A stretch of DNA of 64,000 nucleotides from Ignavibacteriota bacterium (GTDB lineage Bacteria > Bacteroidota > Ignavibacteria > Ignavibacteriales > Melioribacteraceae). Below, piece by piece: positions 53,041 to 61,237 of this stretch. The notes below the pieces were generated by a model that saw only the letters and a program-made list of their open reading frames with translations, was not told the origin of the DNA and ran no database searches. Made by a program: the position numbers and the translations under genes. Every line of letters starts with the position of its first letter. Within the stretch, counting starts at the first letter, position 1. The stretch covers positions 1,634,001-1,698,000 of the forward strand of contig JADJGF010000001.1 in the NCBI GenBank assembly GCA_016708125.1, in the 5' to 3' direction.

Positions 53041-54320
53041 TTTAATAATAACATAGATTTTGTTTTAGAAAAATTATTGAATTGTAATCTGTAAAAATAA
53101 ATTCCGCTTGGTAAAGTTTTTCCATCAAATTGAATTTCATAATTACCGGAACTTTGTTTTTCATTTACTAAAGTTGAAACTTGGTTACCTAAAATATCAA
53201 ATACCTTTAAAGTTATTTTCACATTGTCATTTCGAGGAGCCAGCTGCGTCTGGTAAACTTGCGACGAGAAATCTCTGAGATTTCTCACTTCGTTCGAAAT
53301 GACAGAAAAAGATGGAATAGAATATTTTATTGTTGTTGTAGGATTAAACGGATTCGGATAATTTTGATAAAGTTCAAAACTTGAAATTAATTTTTCATCC
53401 AAATTAATATTTGTCGGATTTTCTTTCGGATGTTTTAGAAAAAAATCCCAAATTAAATTTGTCGCATTTATCTGTTCAGAAACCGGATCTGCGCCAATTC
53501 TTGGAGCTGTTCCTCCGGGCCAAGAATGTCCGCCATCATAAGTAATATATAACTCAATATTTTTTTCATCATTGCAATTTGTCCAAGTTTTATAAAGATA
53601 TTTTCCGGATTCATTAAAAATAGTATCAATTATAATACAATTATTAATATTAGCCCAAATATTTAAAACCGAATCTAAAGGTGGATATTCATAATTTGCG
53701 GCGCCGTCTCCCAAACCTCCTTCAATCGGAACGCTGTCATCCCAAAATGAATGCAAATGAATTATAGGAATTGAATTTACCGGTTCAAAAATATTTTCAT
53801 TCACCATAACTGAAGCAACCGGAGCGATTGCCGCAATTCTATTGCTTAATTCAGCAGCTAATCTATAACTCATCATTCCGCCGTTTGATAATCCGCTTGC
53901 ATAAATTCTATTTTTATCTATTTTATATTTGCTTACAATTTTGTCTAACAATGTTGAAATAAAATCTACATCATTAATGTTTGTATTTACAGAATATCCG
54001 CAGCAGCCTCCGGCATTCCAAGTTGTAATGTTTATCGGACTTTTCACTCCTTCCGGATAAACAACAATGAAAGGAAATTTTGCCGTATCTGCTTTATTGC
54101 TAAATTGTGATTGTTCTTCAATATTGTAAGCATTTCCAAATCCACCATGCATAACCAAGACAAGCGGATATTCTTTATCTTCATTTGAATTATATTGAGG
54201 CGGAAGATGAGTTAAATAAGTTCGCCAAATTTCATTGTGATAAAGAGAATCATATTGTGCAAAAATATTTATTGAAATGAGTAAAATATTTGCGAAGAGT
54301 ATTTTTAGAAGTTTGCTCAT
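53037..54320 (-). CDS. Secreted PHB depolymerase/feruloyl esterase-type protein with T9SS sorting domain
   Basis: A 427-residue secreted esterase. After a signal peptide (MSKLLKILFANILLISINIFA) comes an alpha/beta hydrolase of the CE1/LpqC type: LVLVMHGGFGNAYNIEEQS, WNAGGCCGY, ASGLSNGGMMSYR with Ser145, HSFWDDSVP with the Asp, and DGGHSWPGG with His265. Residues from about 315 are a T9SS C-terminal domain (FELYQNYPNPFNPTTTIKY ... SGIYFYRLQ), which exports the protein. Residues about 339-366 are an in-frame translation of a small palindromic element (53225-53304). It likely cleaves external polyester or plant-wall esters. Confidence 0.9.
   Translation of the reverse strand: MSKLLKILFANILLISINIFAQYDSLYHNEIWRTYLTHLPPQYNSNEDKEYPLVLVMHGGFGNAYNIEEQSQFSNKADTAKFPFIVVYPEGVKSPINITTWNAGGCCGYSVNTNINDVDFISTLLDKIVSKYKIDKNRIYASGLSNGGMMSYRLAAELSNRIAAIAPVASVMVNENIFEPVNSIPIIHLHSFWDDSVPIEGGLGDGAANYEYPPLDSVLNIWANINNCIIIDTIFNESGKYLYKTWTNCNDEKNIELYITYDGGHSWPGGTAPRIGADPVSEQINATNLIWDFFLKHPKENPTNINLDEKLISSFELYQNYPNPFNPTTTIKYSIPSFSVISNEVRNLRDFSSQVYQTQLAPRNDNVKITLKVFDILGNQVSTLVNEKQSSGNYEIQFDGKTLPSGIYFYRLQFNNFSKTKSMLLLK
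53225..53304. repeat. Palindromic MITE-like element inserted in frame in the T9SS domain
   Basis: An 80-base element bounded by perfect 11-base inverted ends, TGTCATTTCGA (53225-53235) and TCGAAATGACA (53294-53304). Inside is GAGAAATCTC (53266-53275), T, GAGATTTCTC (53277-53286). It is read in frame as SNEVRNLRDF...RNDN within the sorting domain of the esterase. The ends are shared with the copies at 9826, 51987, 58399 and 61104. No target-site duplication is evident. Confidence 0.8.
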
Positions 54321-54450
54321 AAAAATTTATTTGTCAAATTTAGGAAATCATTTTATATTCAATTTTATATAATTTATTTTCGATATGGAAAATGCAAAAT
54401 TGAATCCGTTAAATTTTTTATACATCATATTTTGAAAAAATAAGGATAAA

Positions 54451-55437
54451 ATGTACGAAATAATAATAATCGGTGCCGGTCCCGGCGGAATTAGTTTGGG
54501 TGTTGAAGCACATAATTTTGGTGTGTCGAAAGAAAAAATTCTAATAATAGAAAAATCTGCGGAACATTCTTTTACAATAAAAAAATATTATCCTGATAAA
54601 AAATTAGTAACCGCAAATTATAAGGGTTTTACGCCGGTTTGTACGGGAGTAATGTGTTTAATGGATTCAACAAAACACGAAACAATTTCGTATTTGGATA
54701 AAGCGATTGAAGAAAATGAATTAAATGTTCATTACATTGAAACTGTTTACAAAATTGAGAAAATTGAATCCGATAGCTCGTTCAAAATTTATTCAGATAA
54801 AAATATTTATCGATCAAGAATTGTTGCAATAGCTGTTGGAATTTTAGGAAAACCAAATAAACCGGATTATAAAATTCCCGCCGAATTAAAAGAAAAAGTT
54901 TTGTTTGATTTAACAACTTTTGAAATAAAAAACTCAAAAGTTTTGGTAGTCGGCGGCGGAGATTCCGCTTCCGAATATTGCCAATTTTTATCTGAAGATA
55001 TTGAAAATAACGAAGTTTATTTAAGTTATAGAAAGAATGAATTTTCGCGAATGAATAATATAAATAAGCAAAGTTTGCAAACTCTTGCCGAAAATAGAAA
55101 GGTAAATTTACTTCTAAACTCTAATATTAATTCTGTTACATCAAAAGAGAATAAACCAATTGCTAATTTTGCAGAAGAAAATTTGGGAAGTATTGAATTT
55201 GATTATATTGTTTATGCTTTAGGCGGAAGTACGCCGGAGAATTTCCTTAAAACTATCGGAATAGAATTTATAGGTCCCAAGCCATTTCTTAAAGAAGGAT
55301 ATGAAACCAATGTTTCCGGATTATTTTTAATTGGTGATTTAAGTGCGGGACAAAAAGGCGGATCAATAATTTGGGCATTTAATTCGGCAAATTCAGCAAT
55401 GCAAAAAATCTGTGAAAAATATTTAAAATGTGGATAG
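54451..55437 (+). CDS. Thioredoxin reductase-like FAD/NAD(P)H oxidoreductase (YpdA-like)
   Basis: A 328-residue flavoprotein. The FAD site is IIIIGAGPGGISLGVEA (residues 4-20), the NADPH site is VLVVGGGDSASEYCQF in the middle, and the C-terminal FAD-contact motif is GLFLIGDLSAGQKGGSIIWAFN. It lacks the redox CxxC of thioredoxin reductase. The set of motifs matches the YpdA group, in which some members reduce bacillithiol disulfide, but the key Cys context (usually GAGPCG) is GAGPGG here, so the substrate is doubtful. Probably cytosolic. The ATG has AAGGA 4 bases before it. Confidence 0.85.
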   Translation: MYEIIIIGAGPGGISLGVEAHNFGVSKEKILIIEKSAEHSFTIKKYYPDKKLVTANYKGFTPVCTGVMCLMDSTKHETISYLDKAIEENELNVHYIETVYKIEKIESDSSFKIYSDKNIYRSRIVAIAVGILGKPNKPDYKIPAELKEKVLFDLTTFEIKNSKVLVVGGGDSASEYCQFLSEDIENNEVYLSYRKNEFSRMNNINKQSLQTLAENRKVNLLLNSNINSVTSKENKPIANFAEENLGSIEFDYIVYALGGSTPENFLKTIGIEFIGPKPFLKEGYETNVSGLFLIGDLSAGQKGGSIIWAFNSANSAMQKICEKYLKCG

Positions 55438-55593
55438 TAAATCAAAACTTAATGTTTAATTAACATAAAATATTTCTAGTTTTCTTAAATTCATTCCTAA
55501 ATTTTGATGTAAATCATACCATCTCATCTAAATATTAATTATTATTCGCATCAATATTGTATTTTGTAGAAATTGGTTAGGGGGACCAATTCT

Positions 55594-56367
55594 TTGGGAA
55601 AAGTGATTTCTGTTATTCTTCCGAAAGGCGGAGTTGGTAAAACAACTTCTGCGGTAAATCTCGCCATAAAATTTGCCAATCGAAATTTTAAAACATTACT
55701 TATTGATTTGGATCCAACCGCTTCTTGTTCACTTTCACTGGGATTTAATGAGGAAAATGTTTTTGGAGATGTTTTCGATGTTTTTAGCTATTCCAAAACA
55801 ATAGATAAAGTTATTCATCCAACTGAAGTTGAAAATTTATTTTGCATTCCGCAAATGAAATTAAATTCAATTGAAGAAGGAAGACAAAACAGATTGATGG
55901 CAAATAATTTTTTGCTTAGAAATATTATCAATAGTATAAGATCAAATTTTGAATTTATAATTTTTGATTGCCCGCCATATTTATTTGGAACCACCTCACT
56001 TGCATTAATTGCTTCAGATTCCGTAATAGTTCCAATTAGAACAGATGAATATTCTTTAGATGCTATTAAAACTTTGGCGAAAAGAGTTGAATATGTTAAA
56101 ACTTTATACAACAACAATTTAACAATTGATGGAATATTTCTAACAGTTTATGAAAGAAATATCAAAGCAGCATTTAAAGTAAAAGCAGAATTGTATAAAA
56201 AATATCCAAGTTTAATGATGAATGTGTCAATTCCGAAAGATGTAAATATGATGAATGCGACTTTTAGTAAAAAACCGTTATGTTTAATTCTTCCCAAATC
56301 GAGAGCATCTTTAGCGTATAAAGAATTAGCAGCTGAATTGATTACAAAATATAATTTGATGTTTTAA
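55594..56367 (+). CDS. ParA family ATPase
   Basis: A 257-residue P-loop ATPase with the deviant Walker A of the ParA/MinD group (VISVILPKGGVGKTTSAVNLA), Walker A' (LLIDLDPTASCSLSLGF), Walker B (IIFDCPPYLFGTTSLALI) and the final region (SIPKDVNMMNATFSKKPL). ParA proteins partition chromosomes, plasmids or protein clusters. No ParB partner is in the window, so it is an orphan ParA of unknown cargo. The start was set to the TTG at 55594 (MGKVIS), with AGGGGG about 10 bases upstream; the longer TTG at 55573 lies inside that site. It converges on uvrB with one base between the stops. Confidence 0.87.
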   Translation: MGKVISVILPKGGVGKTTSAVNLAIKFANRNFKTLLIDLDPTASCSLSLGFNEENVFGDVFDVFSYSKTIDKVIHPTEVENLFCIPQMKLNSIEEGRQNRLMANNFLLRNIINSIRSNFEFIIFDCPPYLFGTTSLALIASDSVIVPIRTDEYSLDAIKTLAKRVEYVKTLYNNNLTIDGIFLTVYERNIKAAFKVKAELYKKYPSLMMNVSIPKDVNMMNATFSKKPLCLILPKSRASLAYKELAAELITKYNLMF

Positions 56368-56368
56368 T

Positions 56369-58381
56369 TTATTTAATCATTTTTCTAAGTTTTTCAATTT
56401 CATCACGTAATCCTGCGGCTTTTTCAAATTCCAAATCTTTAGCTGCGTTTAACATTTCTTCTTCAAGTTGTTCAATTAAATCTTTTTTCTGATCATTTGT
56501 CATATATTTTAAAACCGGTTCCGCAACTTTTGCAAACGCTGCTTCTTTTCCCGGTTCTTTTTTTCTTAATTCTGCAATTGAAGTTGAATTTAAAATGTCT
56601 TCTCTGCTTTTATATATTGTTTTAGGAGTAATATTATTTTCCTTATTATATTCAAGTTGAAGTTTTCTTCTTCGGTTAGTTTCTTTTATTGTTTTTGCCA
56701 TTGAATTTGTAATAACATCGGCATACATAATTACTCTTCCGTTCACATTTCTTGCAGTTCTTCCGGCAGTTTGCATTAACGAGCGTTCACTTCTCAAAAA
56801 TCCTTCCTTATCTGCATCAATAATTGCAACAAGTGAAACTTCTGGTAAATCCAAGCCTTCTCTTAATAAATTTACTCCGACCAAAACATCAAAATCGCCA
56901 ATTCTTAAATCACGAATTATTTCCACTCTTTCCAATGCATCTATATCGCTGTGGATATATCGAACTTTTATATTTATTTTATCTAAATAATCTGTTAAAT
57001 CCTCAGCCATTTTTTTTGTTAAAGTCGTAACTAACACACGTTCACCCATTATTGAGCGATTTCGAATTTCACCGATTAGATCATCGATTTGACCTTTAAT
57101 TGGTCTAACTTCAATTTCCGGGTCTAAAAGTCCGGTTGGACGAATAATTTGCTCAATAAACGCACCGCCGGTTTTTGTCATTTCATAATCACCTGGAGTT
57201 GCGCTTACGTAAATAATTTGGTTAGTTAAATTCTCAAATTCTTCAAACTTCAGTGGTCTATTATCAAGTGCAGATGGTAAACGAAAACCAAATTCAACTA
57301 AAGTTTCTTTTCTGGATTTATCCCCCAAATACATTCCTCTAATTTGCGAAACCGTTACGTGAGATTCATCAATTATTAGAAGATAATCTTTCGGAAAATA
57401 ATCAAATAAACAAGAAGGACGTGAACCCGGAGGTCTTGCATCCATATGTCTGGAATAATTTTCCACTCCGGCACAATATCCAATTTCCCTCATCATTTCA
57501 ATATCATAACGAGTTCTTTGCTCAATTCTTTGAGCTTCAAGATATTTTTCTTCTGCCCAATAATACTTTAATCTTTCTTTTAATTCTTCATCAATTGTTT
57601 TAATTGCGTTGGTAACTTGACTTTTTGTTGTTACAAAATATTTTGCGGGATAAACCGGAATTGAATCGACTTCTTTTATAAAATCTCCGGTTATTGCATC
57701 AATTAAAGAAATTTTTTCTATTTCGTCATCCCAAAATTCAATGCGAATTGCTTCTTCATATTGATATGCTGGAATTATTTCTACAACATCACCTCTTGCT
57801 CGAAAAGTTCCGCGTGTAAATTCTATATCATTTCTTACATAATAAATATCTATTAAAGAACGCAGAAGTTTTTTTCGCTCAATAATTTCACCTTTTTTCA
57901 AAAATATAATTTGCTGAGCATATTGATCCGGCGCTCCGATACCATAAATACAACTTACGCTTGCAATAATTATTACATCATTTCTTCCTTCAATTAATGA
58001 AGTTGTGGCTTTTAATCTGAGTCGATCAATTTCTTCGTTTACGGAAAAATCTTTTTCAATATATAAATCGCGTTTTACAACATAAGCTTCCGGCTGATAA
58101 TAATCATAGTAACTGATGAAAAATTCAACGGCATTATTTGGGAAAAAAGATTTAAACTCAGAATACAATTGTGCGGCTAAAGTTTTATTATGCGAAATTA
58201 TTAATGTTGGTTTATTAATATTTGCAATAACATTTGAGATTGTATACGTTTTTCCGCTTCCGGTAACGCCAAGCAAAACTTGATGTTTTTCACCGGAAAT
58301 AATTCCTTCCGTAAGTTGTTTAATTGCTTCGGGCTGATCTCCGGAAGGTTTATATGAAGATACTAATTCAAACTTATTCAT
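56369..58381 (-). CDS. uvrB: UvrB, excinuclease ABC subunit B
   Basis: A 670-residue helicase-like nucleotide-excision-repair protein of normal length. Walker A is GVTGSGKTYTISN, the beta-hairpin that clamps damaged DNA begins YYDYYQPEAYVVKRDLYIEKD, and the DEAD-type motif appears as LLIIDESHVTV; the second helicase half has LVTTLTKKMAEDLTDYL and QTAGRTARN. The C-terminal UVR domain (DLIEQLEEEMLNAAKDLEFEKAAGLRDEIEKL) binds UvrC. UvrB receives damage from UvrA and holds it for incision by UvrC. No uvrA or uvrC in the window. Confidence 0.97.
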   Translation of the reverse strand: MNKFELVSSYKPSGDQPEAIKQLTEGIISGEKHQVLLGVTGSGKTYTISNVIANINKPTLIISHNKTLAAQLYSEFKSFFPNNAVEFFISYYDYYQPEAYVVKRDLYIEKDFSVNEEIDRLRLKATTSLIEGRNDVIIIASVSCIYGIGAPDQYAQQIIFLKKGEIIERKKLLRSLIDIYYVRNDIEFTRGTFRARGDVVEIIPAYQYEEAIRIEFWDDEIEKISLIDAITGDFIKEVDSIPVYPAKYFVTTKSQVTNAIKTIDEELKERLKYYWAEEKYLEAQRIEQRTRYDIEMMREIGYCAGVENYSRHMDARPPGSRPSCLFDYFPKDYLLIIDESHVTVSQIRGMYLGDKSRKETLVEFGFRLPSALDNRPLKFEEFENLTNQIIYVSATPGDYEMTKTGGAFIEQIIRPTGLLDPEIEVRPIKGQIDDLIGEIRNRSIMGERVLVTTLTKKMAEDLTDYLDKINIKVRYIHSDIDALERVEIIRDLRIGDFDVLVGVNLLREGLDLPEVSLVAIIDADKEGFLRSERSLMQTAGRTARNVNGRVIMYADVITNSMAKTIKETNRRRKLQLEYNKENNITPKTIYKSREDILNSTSIAELRKKEPGKEAAFAKVAEPVLKYMTNDQKKDLIEQLEEEMLNAAKDLEFEKAAGLRDEIEKLRKMIK

Positions 58382-58398
58382 ATCGGTTTAAAATAAAA

Positions 58399-58441
58399 AT
58401 GTCATTTCAATATTTGAAGATAAATAAAATTGAAATGACAT
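58399..58441. repeat. Short palindromic element of the GTCATT/AATGAC family
   Basis: ATGTCATTTCAA (58399-58410) and TTGAAATGACAT (58430-58441) form a perfect 12-base inverted repeat with a 19-base loop. It lies between the DUF2807 stop and the uvrB start, both on the minus strand, so it may also act as a terminator for the lipoprotein gene. The ends match the other family copies. Confidence 0.7.
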
Positions 58442-58454
58442 CAAGAAATAAAAC

Positions 58455-59102
58455 TTACTTTTTATTTACTGCACCGCCTTTTGAAGTATCAATTGATATT
58501 TCTTCCGGATCACCGTAATAATCAACCGAACCGGAACCTTTAACTTTAGCTTTCAATAATTTTCTGGCATTCACTTCAGCTTTTCCATCGCCATAAAGAT
58601 TAATTGTTGCATTTTTGGAAAGCAAATCTTTTGCTAAAAGTTTTCCTTCTCCATCCATTGTAACATTTAAGTAATCAACTTTTCCTTCAATTGTAATTTC
58701 ACCTTCGCCATCGCTAGAAAGTTCAAAATCGTCGGTATTCAAACCTTTAACTTTTATATTACTTTTTCCTTCGGATTCCAATTCAACTAAATCGTGAGTT
58801 GAAATTTTAATTCTTACTTCTCTAAGATTTGTAATTTTTTCTTTCATTTTGATTGTCAATTTTTCATCATCGACTTTCGTTTCAATAAGCGGAATAATAT
58901 TATCTTCCGCCTCAATTTTTAGATTGGAAATTTCACCACTTGTAATTTCGATATTAAAATTTCCGTCAACTTCAATTCTGCTAACGTAATCTAAAGTTCT
59001 TTCTTCTGTAACAGAATTTCCACTTCCCTTAACGCTTGATGAAAAACAGCCGGCTAAACTAATAGCAATAAGTATTAAGGCCAAAAGTATTTTAATTTTC
59101 AT
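58455..59102 (-). CDS. DUF2807 (head GIN) lipoprotein
   Basis: A 215-residue lipoprotein with lipobox ISLAGC (Cys19). The mature protein is the DUF2807 or head-GIN domain: VKGSGNSVTEERTLDYVSRIEVDGNFNIEITSGE, then repeated short beta coils such as FELSSDGEGEITIEGKVDYLNVTMDGEGKLLAKD, which form a parallel beta-helix. These proteins, common in Bacteroidetes, are cell-surface or periplasmic and probably adhesive, without enzymatic function known. The ribosome site GAGGA is 4 bases from the ATG. Confidence 0.9.
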   Translation of the reverse strand: MKIKILLALILIAISLAGCFSSSVKGSGNSVTEERTLDYVSRIEVDGNFNIEITSGEISNLKIEAEDNIIPLIETKVDDEKLTIKMKEKITNLREVRIKISTHDLVELESEGKSNIKVKGLNTDDFELSSDGEGEITIEGKVDYLNVTMDGEGKLLAKDLLSKNATINLYGDGKAEVNARKLLKAKVKGSGSVDYYGDPEEISIDTSKGGAVNKK

Positions 59103-59259
59103 AGATTCCTCAAATCAGTTAAATTATTTATTTATAATATAATTAGAAATTCTAAAACATAATCAAACAAACTTATTTTTTACAAATATAAATTTAAAAA
59201 GTTGAATTTTCATTAAGTATGAAATAATTTTACAATTATTTAACATAAATTAAAATTAT

Positions 59260-59988
59260 ATGAAAAGAGAAATTCACAAGTGGTATAGCCCAAGTTTATT
59301 TAAGGAAATGGAAATTGCTGTTTATGGAAATTATGGAACTCCGTTATTAATGTTTCCAACAGCCGGCGCAGATTTTTTGGAATATGAAAGATTTCAATTA
59401 ATTGATTCAATTTCTTGGTTCATAAATGAAGGAAAGTTTAAAGTTTTTTCAATAAATAGTATAAATAATGAATCTTGGCTGAATAATTCAATTTATCCGC
59501 CGCATAAATCATTGCGTCACGGGCAATATAATCAATATATAATTGAAGAAGTTGTTCCGTTTATTTATAATAATTGTAACGGAAAAGTTCCTATTATTAC
59601 TACCGGAGCTTCGCTTGGAGCTTATCATGCAGCAAATACTTTTTTCCGAATTCCCGCAGTATTTAAAGGAACAATTGCAATGAGCGGAGTTTATGATTTA
59701 AAGTATTATGCCAAAGGTTATTATGATGATCATGTTTATTTTAATTCGCCGATAGATTTTTTACCAAATTCGTATGATGAAAATTATCTCAACCAAATGA
59801 GAAATAATATGGGAGTTGTAATTGCTTCTGGTCAGGGTGATTTTGAAGATCCAAATTCTTCTATAAAATTATCAAACATTTTAAATTCAAAAAATATTCC
59901 GCATTGGCTTGATCTTTGGGGATTTGATGTAAAACATGATTGGCCCACTTGGAGAAATATGCTTCCGTATTTTTTAAGTAAATTTTAA
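59260..59988 (+). CDS. Esterase D-like alpha/beta hydrolase
   Basis: A 242-residue protein of the putative esterase family. The opening REIHKWYSPSLFKEMEIAVYGNYGTPLLMFPTAGADFLEYE is typical of this cytosolic group, and the nucleophile elbow is TTGASLGAYHA (Ser within GASLG). The His is likely in WGFDVKHDWPTWRNMLPYF, and the Asp in GQGDFEDPN. The HGQYNQYIIEEVVPFIY section is the loop seen in acyl esterases of unknown substrate. It ends upstream of the his operon, whose leader starts about 105 bases later. Confidence 0.87.
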   Translation: MKREIHKWYSPSLFKEMEIAVYGNYGTPLLMFPTAGADFLEYERFQLIDSISWFINEGKFKVFSINSINNESWLNNSIYPPHKSLRHGQYNQYIIEEVVPFIYNNCNGKVPIITTGASLGAYHAANTFFRIPAVFKGTIAMSGVYDLKYYAKGYYDDHVYFNSPIDFLPNSYDENYLNQMRNNMGVVIASGQGDFEDPNSSIKLSNILNSKNIPHWLDLWGFDVKHDWPTWRNMLPYFLSKF

Positions 59989-60092
59989 TAAATACACTTT
60001 TATGAATAAAATTACATTTAAATATCTTTAAATTATTTTACAAATATTACTAAGTTGATTTTAAAATATTTATAGCTATTTTTGAAGCAATT

Positions 60093-60161
60093 ATGAAAAA
60101 CATTTCTTTAATAAATCATCATCACCATAACTTACAATTTGTGAGTGTCGGTGAAATTTAA
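60093..60161 (+). CDS. hisL: his operon leader peptide (22 residues, four consecutive His)
   Basis: A 22-codon frame from ATG 60093 to TAA 60161. It begins MKNISLIN, has four His codons in a row (residues 9-12, CAT CAT CAC CAT), and ends NLQFVSVGEI. It was found by eye because it is below the size limit of gene callers. Its place, 66 bases before hisG and in front of a terminator, is exactly that of HisL in enterobacteria, where ribosome stalling at His codons opens the terminator. No strong ribosome site; a possible TAnnTTTG element lies at 60077-60084. Translation is inferred. Confidence 0.85.
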   Translation: MKNISLINHHHHNLQFVSVGEI

Positions 60162-60187
60162 ATAAGATGTTAAAAATTTTATAAAAG

Positions 60188-60213
60188 AACCCCGACAAAT
60201 GTTGGGGTTTTTT
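60188..60213 (+). terminator. his operon attenuator hairpin
   Basis: AACCCC (60188-60193) pairs with GGGGTT (60204-60209), the stem continues with G-U, A-U and C-G pairs to a loop of AAAT, and TTTTTT follows; hisG starts 14 bases later. Upstream, TGTCGG at 60146-60151 can pair with CCGACA at 60192-60197, which would block the terminator (antiterminator). This TGTCGG lies in the last third of the leader ORF, so a ribosome stalled at the His codons leaves it free, while one at the stop codon covers it. Confidence 0.9.
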
Positions 60214-60226
60214 GTTTGAGGAAATT

Positions 60227-61093
60227 ATGGCAGAAAATTTAAAGTTAGCAGTTCAGAAAAAAGGCAGATTGCATGAAAAATCAATGCAACTTTTGAAAAG
60301 TTGCGGAATTGATATAGAAAATTTTCAAGATAGATTATTTGTAACTGCATCAAATTTTAATTTGGATATTCTTTTCTTGCGAGATGATGATATTCCGGAA
60401 TATGTTCAAGATAACGTTGCGCATATTGGAATTGTTGGAGAAAATGTTTTACTTGAAAAAGGATTAAATGTTGAACTCGTGAAAAAATTGGGTTTTGGAA
60501 AATGCTCATTATCGTTGGGAATTCCGGAAAAGGAAGAATTAAAAAGTATAAATGATTTGGAAAATAAAACTATCGCAACTTCATATCCAAATATTTTAAA
60601 TAACTTTTTAGATGAAAATAAAATTTCGGCAAAAGTAATTCAGATTAGCGGTTCTGTAGAAATTGCTCCAACTCTTGGAATTGCTGATTTTATTTGCGAT
60701 TTGGTTTCTACCGGAAATACTTTGAAATTGAATAAACTAAAAAAATCATTCAAAGTTTTAGATTCTCAAGCAGTTTTAATAAAAAGTAAAAAGTTAGAAA
60801 ATGATTTTGAACTAAATGATATTTTTAACAAACTGTTGGTACGAATAGAATCTTCACTAAATGCAAGAAATTCAAAATACATAATGATGAACGTACCAAA
60901 AGATTCTTTAGAACGGATTATAAAAATAATTCCTTCGTTAAAAAGCCCAACAATTTTACCGCTTTCTGATGAAGGACTTTACGCAGTTCATGCAGTAATT
61001 AAGGAAGATAAATTTTGGGAAATTACCGAAGATTTAAAACAAGCCGGTGCTTCTGGAATTTTATCATTACCAATTGAGAATATAATTTTGTAA
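60227..61093 (+). CDS. hisG: ATP phosphoribosyltransferase (long form)
   Basis: A 288-residue enzyme for the first step of histidine synthesis, joining ATP and PRPP. The catalytic part has LAVQKKGRLHEKSMQLLKSCGIDIE, VAHIGIVGENVLLEKG, and the PRPP-binding GIADFICDLVSTGNTLKLNKLK. The C-terminal third (residues about 215-288, RKYIMMNVP-like NSKYIMMNVPKDSLERIIKIIP) is the ACT-like regulatory domain of the long HisG form, which is inhibited by histidine and works without HisZ. The ATG at 60227 has GAGGA 5 bases upstream; the TTG at 60212 inside the terminator U-run was rejected. First gene of the operon after the attenuator. Confidence 0.95.
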   Translation: MAENLKLAVQKKGRLHEKSMQLLKSCGIDIENFQDRLFVTASNFNLDILFLRDDDIPEYVQDNVAHIGIVGENVLLEKGLNVELVKKLGFGKCSLSLGIPEKEELKSINDLENKTIATSYPNILNNFLDENKISAKVIQISGSVEIAPTLGIADFICDLVSTGNTLKLNKLKKSFKVLDSQAVLIKSKKLENDFELNDIFNKLLVRIESSLNARNSKYIMMNVPKDSLERIIKIIPSLKSPTILPLSDEGLYAVHAVIKEDKFWEITEDLKQAGASGILSLPIENIIL

Positions 61094-61103
61094 TTGTGCA
61101 TTC

Positions 61104-61217
61104 GTCATTACGAGGAACTTATTCCGAAGCAATCTAAATAGATTTTGAGATTGCTTCACTTCGTTCGCAATGACTGAAAATTTTAAGTTGTCATTTCCGA
61201 AGACTTTTCTCGGAAAT
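61104..61217. repeat. GTCATT/AATGAC palindromic elements between hisG and hisD
   Basis: A 71-base element runs from GTCATTACGA (61104-61113) to TCGCAATGAC (61165-61174), with one mismatch in the ends and an inner palindrome GAAGCAATCT (61126-61135) / AGATTGCTTC (61148-61157). A second, smaller hairpin follows: ATTTCCGA (61193-61200) / TCGGAAAT (61210-61217). They fill most of the 144-base gap inside the his operon, with no U-run, so transcription into hisD should continue. Confidence 0.72.
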
Positions 61218-61237
61218 CCAGAAAACAAAAATTAAAT

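Noticed and set aside
54451..55437. Bacillithiol disulfide reductase (YpdA) as a firm name
   Set aside because: The usual GAGPCG is GAGPGG and no bacillithiol genes lie nearby; kept as YpdA-like only.
60077..60084. Bacteroidetes-type promoter TAnnTTTG (TATTTTTG) with TTG 19 bases upstream, for the his leader
   Set aside because: The match is exact but the start would leave only a few bases before the leader ATG, and other A/T-rich -10-like boxes are present; too uncertain to list as a feature.
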